64,000 bases of DNA, taken from Desulfitibacter sp. BRH_c19. Lineage in GTDB: Bacteria; Bacillota; DSM-16504; Desulfitibacterales; Desulfitibacteraceae. The notes beneath the pieces are model-generated. The model made no database searches and was not told the DNA's origin. It worked only from the letters and a program-made list of their open reading frames with translations. Positions 35,047 to 43,371 of this stretch are shown here, in pieces. Each line of letters opens with the position of its first letter. Position 1 is the first letter of the stretch. The stretch spans positions 62,001 through 126,000 of the forward strand of contig LOER01000046.1 in NCBI GenBank assembly GCA_001515945.1, in the 5' to 3' direction. A program made the position numbers and the translations under genes.

Positions 35047-35144
35047 GGCACCCACCCTAAAAGTAACCTTAGCAGATATATTCTATATATATATATATAT
35101 TCCTTTCTGTAAAATGGAATTAAATCTATAATCATTAAACTTTT

Positions 35145-35612
35145 TCAAAATACAAATATTGTACTTATAATTATGGCCACAATAACACCCGTAATACCAC
35201 CTAATATAACTTCCAAAGGTCTATGACCTAGTAATTCTTTCAGTTCCTTACGATTTTTTAAAGGTGGTTCATTTGTTGATATAGCCTGTACCAGTTTAGT
35301 TAAATCTTCTCTGATTTTATTTATTTCCGAAGCGTGTTTGCCGGCCTGCCAGCGCACACCAGCTGCATCATGTGCAACAATGAGAGTTAGTACTATTGAT
35401 ATGGAAAAAAATGGGCTTGCAAAACCATAATTAATACCTATTGCCGTTGATAAAGCAGCAGTTAAAGCAGTATGTGAGCTTGGCATCCCACCTGTGCTCA
35501 TCAGTAAGCCAAGATTTATTTTACCGTCTAGAAAATAGTCTAAAATCAATTTTATTACTTGAGCTAGGATCATTGCGGCAAGGGCACTTAAAAGTTCATA
35601 ATTAATTATCAT
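35145..35612 (-). CDS. Divergent PAP2 family membrane protein (DUF212, YuiD-like)
   Basis: A 155-residue membrane protein of the divergent acid-phosphatase/vanadium-haloperoxidase family. The STGGMPSSHTALTAAL segment corresponds to the PSGH-type phosphatase motif, and AHDAAGVRWQAGKHA to a second conserved block. Around four membrane helices are present. Relatives occur in most Firmicutes and in plant chloroplasts; the substrate is not known. AGGTG precedes ATG 35612 at slightly long spacing. Confidence 0.85.
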   Translation of the reverse strand: MIINYELLSALAAMILAQVIKLILDYFLDGKINLGLLMSTGGMPSSHTALTAALSTAIGINYGFASPFFSISIVLTLIVAHDAAGVRWQAGKHASEINKIREDLTKLVQAISTNEPPLKNRKELKELLGHRPLEVILGGITGVIVAIIISTIFVF

Positions 35613-35695
35613 GTATTTTAATGCACCTACTTTTTAAATTAGTAGTTAACTTTCTCAATATGAAAAATATGTAAAATGTAAGTAATAGATTATAA

Positions 35696-35735
35696 AAAAG
35701 TTGTTTGTCCACTTTTGTATGTAACAAACAACTTT
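35696..35735 (-). terminator. Terminator of the opuC-type operon
   Basis: AAAGTTGTTTGT and ACAAACAACTTT form a 12-bp perfect stem; on the minus strand TTTTTT follows. It lies about 30 bases past the last permease gene. Confidence 0.88.
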
Positions 35736-35762
35736 AGCTTACACTTAACCCAATGTTATTAT

Positions 35763-36419
35763 TTATTCAATTTCCACTACTGTACCCGGAGGTCCAAATT
35801 TATGTTCGATAACATTCATCACTCTATCTATTAATATGGCCATTAACGCTCCTAATCCCGCGCCTACAATAGTAAACTCTCCCCAGTTCATTGTTAAACC
35901 CACCATTATTAAACGGCCAAGTCCCCCTGCACCAATAAGACCTGCCAAAGTGGCTGTACTTACTGTAATAACTGTTGAGGTTCTTATCCCAGCAAGTATT
36001 ACAGGAAGTGCTAAAGGTAATTCAACTTGAAAAAAGACCTTGGTTGCAGGCATGCCCATTCCTCTAGCAGCTTCTTTTATATCCTCGCTTACCCCAGCTA
36101 AACCAGCTATTGTATTACGTGCTATTGGCAAAAGACCATAAATAACTAGAGCGTATAATGCTGACTTAAAACCTAATCCTAATATGGGGAAAAACATAAC
36201 TACCACAGCAAGAGGAGGTATTGTCTGGCCTGCGTTTAAGACTGTCATAATAGGATCTGAATATCTTCTATATCTTGATCTTGTCAGAAAAATACCAATA
36301 GGCAGAGCAATAGAAGTTGCTACTACAAGAACTATACCAACTAAAATAAGATGCTCCACTATATGTTGAGGCGCCCTATCAAACAAAGCCAACATAAAGC
36401 GTTCTGTCGTCATTGCCAT
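35763..36419 (-). CDS. Glycine betaine/carnitine/choline ABC permease (OpuCD/OpuBD-like)
   Basis: A 218-residue permease with about five to six membrane helices and the EAA loop KEAARGMGMPATKVFFQVELPLALP split across about residues 118-140. It forms half of the transmembrane channel of an osmoprotectant importer, with the permease at 37412-38059. AGGAGG precedes ATG 36419. Last gene of a three-gene operon that lacks a substrate-binding protein gene. Confidence 0.92.
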   Translation of the reverse strand: MAMTTERFMLALFDRAPQHIVEHLILVGIVLVVATSIALPIGIFLTRSRYRRYSDPIMTVLNAGQTIPPLAVVVMFFPILGLGFKSALYALVIYGLLPIARNTIAGLAGVSEDIKEAARGMGMPATKVFFQVELPLALPVILAGIRTSTVITVSTATLAGLIGAGGLGRLIMVGLTMNWGEFTIVGAGLGALMAILIDRVMNVIEHKFGPPGTVVEIE

Positions 36420-36423
36420 TAGC

Positions 36424-37389
36424 TCAACCTCCTATCTTGCTGACATGTTTTTTTAACTCTTTCCAGGTTAGTATTCCTACCAGTTTTTCACCTTCTAAAA
36501 TTCCAACTACATCTGTATCTTTTTCTAGCATGGCAGCTAAAGCATTATTTAGGGGCTCATATACTTGAACAAATGAGGAACTTTTAGTTAATTTTTCTAT
36601 AGTATGGCTTTCAACAGGTTCCATTAAGTGACCACACTTGCCAAGTCCTAGCATTTTAACCCCTCGATCAGCACCAACAAATTCTGACACAAAATCATTT
36701 GCTGGAGATGATAGTATTTCTTCAGGAGTACCAAATTGAACAATTTCTCCTTCATTCATAATTGCAATCTTATCGCCCATTTTTATAGCTTCATTAATAC
36801 TATGCGTAACAAAGCATATTGTTTTTTTAATATTTAGTTGAATTTTTAAAAACTCATCCTGCAAATATGACCTTACTAGTGGATCAACTGCACCAAAGGG
36901 TTCATCCATTAACATTATTGGCGGGTTCACAGCCATAGCCCTAGCAACACCAACCCTTTGCATCATACCCCCACTAAGCTGATATGGGTAATTATCCCGA
37001 ACTACTTCTGGATCAAGACCCACTAATGAAAGCAGTTCATCTACTCGCTTGGAGATCTTATCTTTAGGCCATTTTAATAGTCTTGGAACAATTGCAACAT
37101 TTTCTTTAATAGTCTTATGAGGTAAAAGACCGATTTGTTGAATAACATATCCGATAGTTTGCCTTAACTGATCTGGATTCTTTTCCATAGCATTTTCGCC
37201 ATCTATAAATACTTTTCCAGAAGTAGGCTCTATTAATCTGTTGATTAACCGTAAGGTGGTACTTTTACCACACCCTGAGGGTCCCACAAACACACATATT
37301 TCACCACTATTAACTTTCAAATCAATACTGTTTACAGCTGGTATTTTTTGACCTGGAAATCTCTTAGTTAACTGTTCTAACCTAATCAA
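36424..37389 (-). CDS. Quaternary-amine ABC transporter ATPase with CBS domain (OpuCA-like)
   Basis: A 321-residue ATPase: Walker A GPSGCGKSTT, Q-loop QQIGLLPH, signature LSGGMMQRVGVARA, Walker B MLMDEPFGAVDP. The C-terminus (about 265-320) holds a single CBS-type segment with VVGILEGEKLVGILTW. OpuCA proteins usually carry two CBS repeats and sense ionic strength; this one is shorter. The start is TTG 37389 behind GGGGGAAGG. It lies four bases before the downstream permease gene. Confidence 0.93.
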   Translation of the reverse strand: MIRLEQLTKRFPGQKIPAVNSIDLKVNSGEICVFVGPSGCGKSTTLRLINRLIEPTSGKVFIDGENAMEKNPDQLRQTIGYVIQQIGLLPHKTIKENVAIVPRLLKWPKDKISKRVDELLSLVGLDPEVVRDNYPYQLSGGMMQRVGVARAMAVNPPIMLMDEPFGAVDPLVRSYLQDEFLKIQLNIKKTICFVTHSINEAIKMGDKIAIMNEGEIVQFGTPEEILSSPANDFVSEFVGADRGVKMLGLGKCGHLMEPVESHTIEKLTKSSSFVQVYEPLNNALAAMLEKDTDVVGILEGEKLVGILTWKELKKHVSKIGG

Positions 37390-37411
37390 ATTGCCTTCCC
37401 CCTTTGTAGCA

Positions 37412-38059
37412 CTAACTATTTACTCTCAAGCCAGGAGATATGAGCTTTCTCTCTATCCTACCTAGAATAAAATCAATGGCTAATGAAATAACCGCTACTA
37501 TTAGCGCACCAACAATAATCATATCCATATTTGATCTTGAAATCCCTAATTGAATGAGTCTCCCCAAAGTTTGTACACCAATAAATGTAGCAACTGTAGT
37601 TATTCCAGTTGTTAAAACGACTGAAATCCTAATGCCTGCAAATATTACAGGTAAAGCTAAGGGTAGTTCAATTTCCCAAAATAATCTCCAACTTGGCATC
37701 CCCATTCCCCTACCAGCTTCTATTATTGACTTGTCTACTGACTTAACACCTTTGTAAACATTTCTAAGTAAAGGTAACATTGCATACATTACCAATGCTG
37801 TAGCCGCTGAGCGCATACCTAAACCAAAAAAAGGAATGGTAACGAAAATAGCAAATAGAGCTATACTTGGAATACACATTAACAAGTTTGCTATATTCAA
37901 AGCTACTTGCGCCAAACGTTCATTTCTAGTAATTAAAACACCTACGGGAATCCATAGCAATAATGAGATAACAGTAACTATAAGTACAACCTTGAAATGA
38001 ATTTGGGCATAAGTAGCTATTCGTTCAGTATTATTCAAAAAATAACCTAATGGATCCAT
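37412..38059 (-). CDS. Glycine betaine/carnitine/choline ABC permease (OpuCB/OpuBB-like)
   Basis: About 215 residues with five to six membrane helices and the EAA loop EAGRGMGMPSWRLFWEIELP. First gene of the operon. ATG 38059 was chosen as start because GGGAGGGGGTGG lies just upstream; an earlier in-frame codon at 38080 would translate the ribosome site itself into Met-Gly-Gly-Gly-Gly. Pairs with the permease at 35763-36419. Confidence 0.92.
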   Translation of the reverse strand: MDPLGYFLNNTERIATYAQIHFKVVLIVTVISLLLWIPVGVLITRNERLAQVALNIANLLMCIPSIALFAIFVTIPFFGLGMRSAATALVMYAMLPLLRNVYKGVKSVDKSIIEAGRGMGMPSWRLFWEIELPLALPVIFAGIRISVVLTTGITTVATFIGVQTLGRLIQLGISRSNMDMIIVGALIVAVISLAIDFILGRIERKLISPGLRVNS

Positions 38060-38418
38060 ACATCCACCCCCTCCCATCACTATTGAGTGAATAGTCAGCT
38101 ATTTAGTTAAGCATTTTATTTAATATTATATCATTAATTATTGTTCAAGAATATCATATCAGTATCAAACTTTACAACCAATATAAAATAATATACATAA
38201 AATACACTCGCAATACTTTTTATGCAATTCTCATTCCACTATTGCTGGATTAATATAAACTGGTATTCTCCTTGTTTTATTTTAAAGTGTTTAGCTTGCA
38301 AAAAAGAAAAAGCGCATATTATTATGCACCTCAACACCTAAAAGCCTTATCTAACAACACACTTATGCTTATTGTTTAAATTTTGCACTGCATAATTATA
38401 TTATCTTTACACTCCTAT
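38060..38418. other. Intergenic region between DUF2179 gene and opu operon
   Basis: About 360 bases. A hairpin at 38312-38329 (GCGCATA with TATGCAC, one G-U pair) is followed on the minus strand by a T-rich tract (38311-38300) and can terminate the DUF2179 transcript. The rest is AT-rich with TATAAT-like boxes around 38125-38145 but no convincing -35 match. Confidence 0.6.
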
Positions 38419-39012
38419 TCAGTTATCGTTATTGTGACCTTGCTGATTTGTCTCAATCTGTTCTTTTTGATTTGAAAATAATTTATCAGTAGCTTCACCA
38501 CATACCTGGATAACCTTTTGCGCTAAAAAGCCACCTTTAAACCTCGTGGGTTCAAAAGCAATAAGAAATGCTTCTGGGTCAAGCTCTTTAATAGTCCTCT
38601 CAAGGCTATCACCACATTTTCTTTTTGCTAAAATATTTAGAACTAATCTCGGACCATCCCTACCCTCTGCTACCCAACTGGTAACCCCAAATCCTTGGTC
38701 TCTTATTAGATGGGGCAACCCATCAGATAGATCTTTAGTAATAACCTGCACTTGGGTATATCCTAGTGCCATCTTATTTTCAATGAAACTTCCTAATAAT
38801 ATACCAAGTCCATAACTCAAGCTATAGACTATTATGCTAAGAACATTATCTAGATTAGCTAAAACAATAGATAAGCCTGAGATATAAATAAATACTTCTA
38901 TTATACTAATAATAGCTGCTAAATGAGTTTTACCCCTAACAACAAAAATTGTCCTTAACGTAAATAGGGTTACATAGGTAATCTGAATTAGAAAAATCAC
39001 TAATAATATCAT
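38419..39012 (-). CDS. DUF2179/DUF5698 membrane protein (YebE-like)
   Basis: A 197-residue protein. The first 75 residues contain about three membrane helices; the rest is a soluble DUF2179-type domain with GVTSWVAEGRDGPRLVLNIL, then a polar tail ending in Asn/Asp-rich residues. Close relatives (UPF0316) are found across Firmicutes and lack a proven role. GGGAGGG precedes ATG 39012. Its leader contains a terminator-like hairpin (39048-39080), so it may be attenuated. Confidence 0.82.
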   Translation of the reverse strand: MILLVIFLIQITYVTLFTLRTIFVVRGKTHLAAIISIIEVFIYISGLSIVLANLDNVLSIIVYSLSYGLGILLGSFIENKMALGYTQVQVITKDLSDGLPHLIRDQGFGVTSWVAEGRDGPRLVLNILAKRKCGDSLERTIKELDPEAFLIAFEPTRFKGGFLAQKVIQVCGEATDKLFSNQKEQIETNQQGHNNDN

Positions 39013-39047
39013 CTTAACCCTCCCTCTAATCTGGCTAACTTAAACAG

Positions 39048-39080
39048 AAAAAAGACCTTTGCCAAGTGAACGGTAAAGGT
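39048..39080 (-). terminator. Terminator-like hairpin in the leader of the DUF2179 gene
   Basis: ACCTTTGCC and GGTAAAGGT form a nine-base-pair stem (one G-U pair), followed on the minus strand by six T. It lies between the promoter at 39098-39126 and the gene, about ten bases past the expected start site. Confidence 0.65.
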
Positions 39081-39097
39081 TCTATCTATCTTAAACA

Positions 39098-39126
39098 AGT
39101 ATACTCCTGATACACTACATTGTCTA
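39098..39126 (-). promoter_or_regulatory. Promoter of the DUF2179 gene
   Basis: Minus strand: TAGACA (39126-39121), 17-base spacer, TATACT (39103-39098). Start near 39091. Confidence 0.6.
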
Positions 39127-39255
39127 GTATAGAGATTGTAAGTGTAATTCACAGTTTATATAATTTCTTTAAATATTATAAGATTTAGGAAAAAAAGTAC
39201 CTATTTAGTTCACGTAAACATACAATATAATAGCAAATATTAGGAGGTATTGTAT

Positions 39256-39597
39256 ATGTTTCAATATGTTGTTCAGCCAGGCGATACATTGACAGCTATT
39301 GCTAGACGGTTTGGAACAACCGTTTCAGCAATCTTAGCAGTTAATCCAAGAATAACTAATCCAGACATAATTTTTATTGGCCAGATTATTAATATACCTA
39401 CTCGGGTCACACCAACTCCAACTCCTACACCAACTCCAACACCCCCTGCACCTGGAAGATATATTGTTCAACCAGGAGATACATTATTCTTGATAGCAAG
39501 AAGATTTGGTACTACAGTAGCTGCTATCGTAGCAGCAAATCCACAAATAACAGACCCGAACGTGATTTTTATTGGTCAAATTATCAACATACCGTAA
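39256..39597 (+). CDS. Two-LysM-domain protein with Thr-Pro linker
   Basis: A 113-residue protein made of two almost identical LysM modules (about 2-46 and 68-113), each with the YVVQPGDTL-type start and NPDIIFIGQIINIP-type end, joined by a Thr-Pro repeat (TPTPTPTPTP). LysM modules bind peptidoglycan or chitin sugars. No signal peptide or membrane segment is visible, so it may be a spore-coat or cytoplasmic-face protein as in other spore-formers. The start is ATG 39256 with AGGAGG eight bases upstream; an earlier TTG is less likely. Confidence 0.9.
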   Translation: MFQYVVQPGDTLTAIARRFGTTVSAILAVNPRITNPDIIFIGQIINIPTRVTPTPTPTPTPTPPAPGRYIVQPGDTLFLIARRFGTTVAAIVAANPQITDPNVIFIGQIINIP

Positions 39598-39608
39598 ATA
39601 GAAACTTT

Positions 39609-39647
39609 GCTAAAACCCTCAGTCCTTTTTAACTGCAGGGTTTTAGC
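39609..39647. terminator. Hairpin between convergent LysM and larA genes
   Basis: GCTAAAACCCT and AGGGTTTTAGC pair perfectly around a loop of about 17 bases. T runs are weak on both sides. It overlaps the frameshifted tail of larA. Confidence 0.6.
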
Positions 39648-39669
39648 ATAATCCCAACTCCATCAGGTA

Positions 39670-40905
39670 TCACAGCAATTTCTGCGTCCATACCTTTTGA
39701 ATGAGAGCCATATTAAAAGCAGCCTCTAATGTAGGTGCATATTTCATATGCATTTTTTCTACTTGCTCAGCAAGTTTAGGTTCAGTAACTAAAATCACTT
39801 TATGCTTTAATAAGACCCTTGCTAATATCTGTGATTGCCATTGATCAGCCTCTGTTTCAATATTTAATGTTGCCATTATTTTTTCCATGGTTTCTTTTGG
39901 AGTAGATGCGTCCGCCATCTGATGATAAAAGTTATTTCCTCCTATTCCTTCTCTACACCCTGCTATCATAATAATAACAGCCCCATCTTTAGCAGTAGCT
40001 TCAGCTGCTGTCATTCCCTTAACTGCTTGATATACATTTTGGTCTAATGGATAGCCACCATTTGTACTAATTATTATGTCTGCAGGTTTCAGCGTAACGG
40101 CAGTCATTTTCTCAACAAACTCACAGCCACGTTTATGAGCTTCAACCGGATGGCCTGCTACACAATGAATAATCTCTTTCTTAGAGTTTATAATTACATT
40201 TACTATGTAGGCTAGCTTTGCCTGCCCTGCAGCCCAGATCATATCTTTATGTATTGGGTTATTCTCTAAAATACCTGTCCGTGCATAGGGACTATTTATA
40301 AAATCGGAATTATGATTAAAAAGAACAGTTTTATGGGAAGCTATTCCCGGTAAAACACTTTTTCTGCCACCTGAATACCCAGCAAAAAAGTGCGGTTCAA
40401 TAAACCCTTCTGCAATTAATAAATCTGCCTCTACGGCTAATTTGTTTATCCACAACTCACCACCAGATGGCAATATTCCAAGGTAAATCATATCTTCATC
40501 TTTTTCTGCTAAATGATTTACAATTGTTACTTGACTTAGCACATCTTTTCCAAACCTAGCCTGAATTTCTTCCTCACTCATTGGCCTGTGCATTCCAGTT
40601 GAAATCAGTAAAGTAACTTTCGCACTTTTATTTTTCTTTCTAATTTCAGATAAAATGATGGGCATTGTTATCTGACTTGGCACCGGTCTGGTATGGTCAC
40701 TAGTTATAATAACAATATTGCTTTTATTTTCCACTAATTGTGCTAAATTTTCAGAAGCAATCGGCTTAGATAAAGCATTTTCTACAATCCCTTCCTGTGA
40801 CTCCGATCTTTTAAAACCACTAGAAGGAGGGCTTAAAAGATGCATTCCTTGATTTGCATCAAAAGGAAACTCTAAATAATTTTTGTCATAAGGAAGGTAT
40901 AACAT
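39670..40905 (-). CDS. larA: LarA-family nickel-dependent lactate racemase-like protein, frameshifted near the C-terminus
   Basis: A 411-residue LarA homologue. Active-site landmarks of LarA are present: SDHTRP, STGMHRPMSEEE (His), EPHFFAGYSGGRKSVLPG (His and the Lys that carries the nickel-pincer cofactor). LarA racemises lactate; many relatives act on other 2-hydroxy acids. The annotated frame ends IQKVWTQKLL. One base off, the DNA reads MDAEIAVIPDGVGIML and goes on to a TAA at 39629-39631, which resembles a natural LarA C-terminus. Inserting one base after IQK restores it, so a one-base loss is likely. No larB, larC or larE genes are near. Last gene of the kynU operon. Confidence 0.82.
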   Translation of the reverse strand: MLYLPYDKNYLEFPFDANQGMHLLSPPSSGFKRSESQEGIVENALSKPIASENLAQLVENKSNIVIITSDHTRPVPSQITMPIILSEIRKKNKSAKVTLLISTGMHRPMSEEEIQARFGKDVLSQVTIVNHLAEKDEDMIYLGILPSGGELWINKLAVEADLLIAEGFIEPHFFAGYSGGRKSVLPGIASHKTVLFNHNSDFINSPYARTGILENNPIHKDMIWAAGQAKLAYIVNVIINSKKEIIHCVAGHPVEAHKRGCEFVEKMTAVTLKPADIIISTNGGYPLDQNVYQAVKGMTAAEATAKDGAVIIMIAGCREGIGGNNFYHQMADASTPKETMEKIMATLNIETEADQWQSQILARVLLKHKVILVTEPKLAEQVEKMHMKYAPTLEAAFNMALIQKVWTQKLL

Positions 40906-40923
40906 ATTATCGCCCTTTCTTTA

Positions 40924-41502
40924 TCAGTTTAATTCATCAATTGTTAAAGAAAAACTTTTAACATAACAATCTATAAAATATTTTACTTCAGGCAGATCCA
41001 TATCATCTAGATTTTTCATAATGCTTTTTTCCGCTTTAGAAAACTCCTGATTTCCAGCTTTTAATTCCTCTAAACACTTTATATAAGCACAAATTTTATC
41101 AGCTGCTTTGACAAGTCGCCAATGTTCCTCGTCAACTTCTTCAACAAATAATAAAGATTTGTAATCATCTTGCATTTCCTGTGGTAACATATTTAGTAAC
41201 TTATGCTTTGCCACGTCTTCTATCTCGGTGTAAGCCTTTTTGATTTCAGGATTAAAATACTTTATTGGGGTGGCCAAATCGCCTGTAATCACTTCACTAA
41301 CCTCATGAAATGTAGCAAGAGCTAGAACCCTTTCTGGGTTAAGATTACCGTTAAATTTCTTATTTTTAATTACTGCGAGGCCGTGAGCTATGATAGCCAC
41401 CTGCAAGCTGTGCTCCTGAATATTTTCAGAATATGTATTACGCATCAGACCCCACCGATTAATTAATTTCATTCTTGAAAGGTAAGCGAAAAAATGACTC
41501 AT
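40924..41502 (-). CDS. yfbR: HD-domain 5'-nucleotidase (YfbR-like)
   Basis: About 192 residues of the YfbR family, which dephosphorylates deoxyribonucleoside 5'-monophosphates using a divalent metal. The HD ligands are His in NIQEHSLQVA, the His-Glu pair (in place of His-Asp) in ATFHEVSEVITGD, and a distal Asp in VKAADKICAY. ATG 41502 is chosen because GGAGG sits eight bases upstream; an ATG five codons earlier overlaps that site. It lies between the exonuclease and larA genes in one operon. Confidence 0.88.
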   Translation of the reverse strand: MSHFFAYLSRMKLINRWGLMRNTYSENIQEHSLQVAIIAHGLAVIKNKKFNGNLNPERVLALATFHEVSEVITGDLATPIKYFNPEIKKAYTEIEDVAKHKLLNMLPQEMQDDYKSLLFVEEVDEEHWRLVKAADKICAYIKCLEELKAGNQEFSKAEKSIMKNLDDMDLPEVKYFIDCYVKSFSLTIDELN

Positions 41503-41544
41503 ATGCTTTTCCTCCATTTCTCCAAATAAGGCAGTAATATTTTA

Positions 41545-42102
41545 TTAACTAAGTAGTTTAAGACATTTTATGTATATTTCTGCAGCAGCAGCTGAATCAG
41601 ACATTGATCTATGATGGTTTTCAAGTGTCACCTGAAGGTAAGTAGAAACAGTATTTAGTTTATGGTTATCTAAGTTGGGAAACATTATTCTACTCATTTG
41701 TAGTGTATCTATCACAGGGTTATTAATATAAACACCGAATTTTTCTGCAGCATGTTTTATGAAACCCATATCAAAGCTTGAATTATGTGCAACTATGGGA
41801 CTATCCTTTAAAAAGGTGATAAATTGTGGAAAAACAACGTCAATTGTAGGTTCATCTCTAATCATTTCATTCGTAATTCCAGTTATATCAGTAATTTTCT
41901 TTGGTATTGAAGTCCTAGGGTTGATTAGTGCACTAAAGGTCTCAACAACTTTTTCATCAACAATCCTAATTGCCCCAATCTCAATGATTCTGGCATATTT
42001 AGGATTAAAGCCTGTGGTTTCCAGATCAAGAGAAACAAACTCCCTATAATGTTTATCTGCCAGCTTTCTTCTATGTTTGTTTTTTAAAGCTTGTAAATTC
42101 AT
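41545..42102 (-). CDS. DnaQ-type 3'-5' exonuclease
   Basis: A 185-residue DEDDh exonuclease. Exo I is FVSLDLETTGF (Asp, Glu), Exo II is VAHNSSFDMGF (Asp) and Exo III is HRSMSDSAAAAEI (His, Asp). It resembles the epsilon proofreading subunit and the stand-alone PolC-type exonucleases of Firmicutes. A partner polymerase is not adjacent. GGGGTGA precedes ATG 42102. Role in DNA or RNA end trimming is likely. Confidence 0.9.
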   Translation of the reverse strand: MNLQALKNKHRRKLADKHYREFVSLDLETTGFNPKYARIIEIGAIRIVDEKVVETFSALINPRTSIPKKITDITGITNEMIRDEPTIDVVFPQFITFLKDSPIVAHNSSFDMGFIKHAAEKFGVYINNPVIDTLQMSRIMFPNLDNHKLNTVSTYLQVTLENHHRSMSDSAAAAEIYIKCLKLLS

Positions 42103-42130
42103 TTTTTCACCCCATCTTGTTAATTAAACT

Positions 42131-43330
42131 CTATTTGGCAGTTTGCTTAAACTGCCTTTTTGTTAATGGTATAAGAATCGCTGAAATTAACAAAATGCTA
42201 ATCCCTGTCACAATAAACGAAAATTTCATACCAATAATTGCACTTGAGATTCCAAATAATAATGAACCTATCGCCATTGACGAGTCAATTATACTTTCTT
42301 GAACAGACAAAGCAGTAGCTCTGATCTTATCCTCGGCTGTATCAATAAGCCATGCTATTAAGGCTGCAATACCCCCTGACCACCCAAATCCAGTTAGTAA
42401 GCCACTAATAACTATGACTGCTGTATATGAAGATGCGAAAGCCAAAATTATAAGACCTATTCCAAGTATCATTGTTGCCGGCCACACCACTACATCTCTT
42501 CCATATTTATCAGAAAGAAATCCTGCACTAACATTGGCCACTACACCTGATATGCCAAAATATATAAAATATATCCCTGGATTAGCAATTTCACTAATTT
42601 GACCAATATATAATGATGCAAATGTTACAATTACACCATAACAAATGGAAGTTAGACCTAACACAGCAAATATTGGCCAAAGGTATTTGTTTTTAAAGAC
42701 TAAGTATATGTTATTCATAAATCTTAAATCTGAATTACGAGATATAGTTGGTGCTTTAATAAACAGAATTAAGACAAAGGCAAAGGAACCAAAAATAAAG
42801 TTTAAAGTAAACCAGTTACTATAACCAAAATTATTAATAAATTCCATAGCAACAGCGGGGCCAGTTAAAACGCCTAGGGTAATTATCAATCTATAAAAAC
42901 CAATATAAGTACCCCTTGACTTTATTGGTGCCATATCGGCAACTAGTGAGCTACCACTAGAAAGAAAAGTAGCTAAAGCAAGTGCTTGGTATACACGAGC
43001 TAGTGTGAGATGCCAGACCTCAGTACTTAACATAAAGAAGATTACTGATGTTGCAAAAACAAAAGCACCTATTAATAATGGAATTTTTCTTCCTTTACTA
43101 TCAGCCATTGGGCCAAAATATAGCCGTAAAATAACAGCCGATACAAAAAATAGTGTGCTCTGAAATCCTGAATCAAATTCAGTTCCACCTAATTCGATTA
43201 CATATATAGGTAGTACAGTTAAAGATGTAAAAAAGATTACAAATATAATATAAGCAGCTACAAAAAAAGTAATCAAAGATCTGTTAGTACTGTTATTACT
43301 GTTAGTGGTGCTTAACTTGTGTTTTTCCAT
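42131..43330 (-). CDS. Major facilitator superfamily transporter
   Basis: A 399-residue permease with about twelve membrane helices. The loop between helices 2 and 3 reads GPMADSKGRKIPLL and its counterpart in the second half reads GFLSDKYGRDVVVW, both standard MFS A-motifs. It follows kynU by 41 bases and shares its operon, so an aromatic compound such as kynurenine or anthranilate is a possible cargo; a drug efflux role is equally possible. AAGGGG precedes ATG 43330. Confidence 0.9.
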   Translation of the reverse strand: MEKHKLSTTNSNNSTNRSLITFFVAAYIIFVIFFTSLTVLPIYVIELGGTEFDSGFQSTLFFVSAVILRLYFGPMADSKGRKIPLLIGAFVFATSVIFFMLSTEVWHLTLARVYQALALATFLSSGSSLVADMAPIKSRGTYIGFYRLIITLGVLTGPAVAMEFINNFGYSNWFTLNFIFGSFAFVLILFIKAPTISRNSDLRFMNNIYLVFKNKYLWPIFAVLGLTSICYGVIVTFASLYIGQISEIANPGIYFIYFGISGVVANVSAGFLSDKYGRDVVVWPATMILGIGLIILAFASSYTAVIVISGLLTGFGWSGGIAALIAWLIDTAEDKIRATALSVQESIIDSSMAIGSLLFGISSAIIGMKFSFIVTGISILLISAILIPLTKRQFKQTAK

Positions 43331-43371
43331 GTAATCTACCCCTTATGAAAATCTATTTTGACTATAAAGTT

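Noticed and set aside
39250-39255. TTG start two codons upstream for the LysM protein
   Set aside because: ATG 39256 is correctly spaced from AGGAGG; the TTG is too close.
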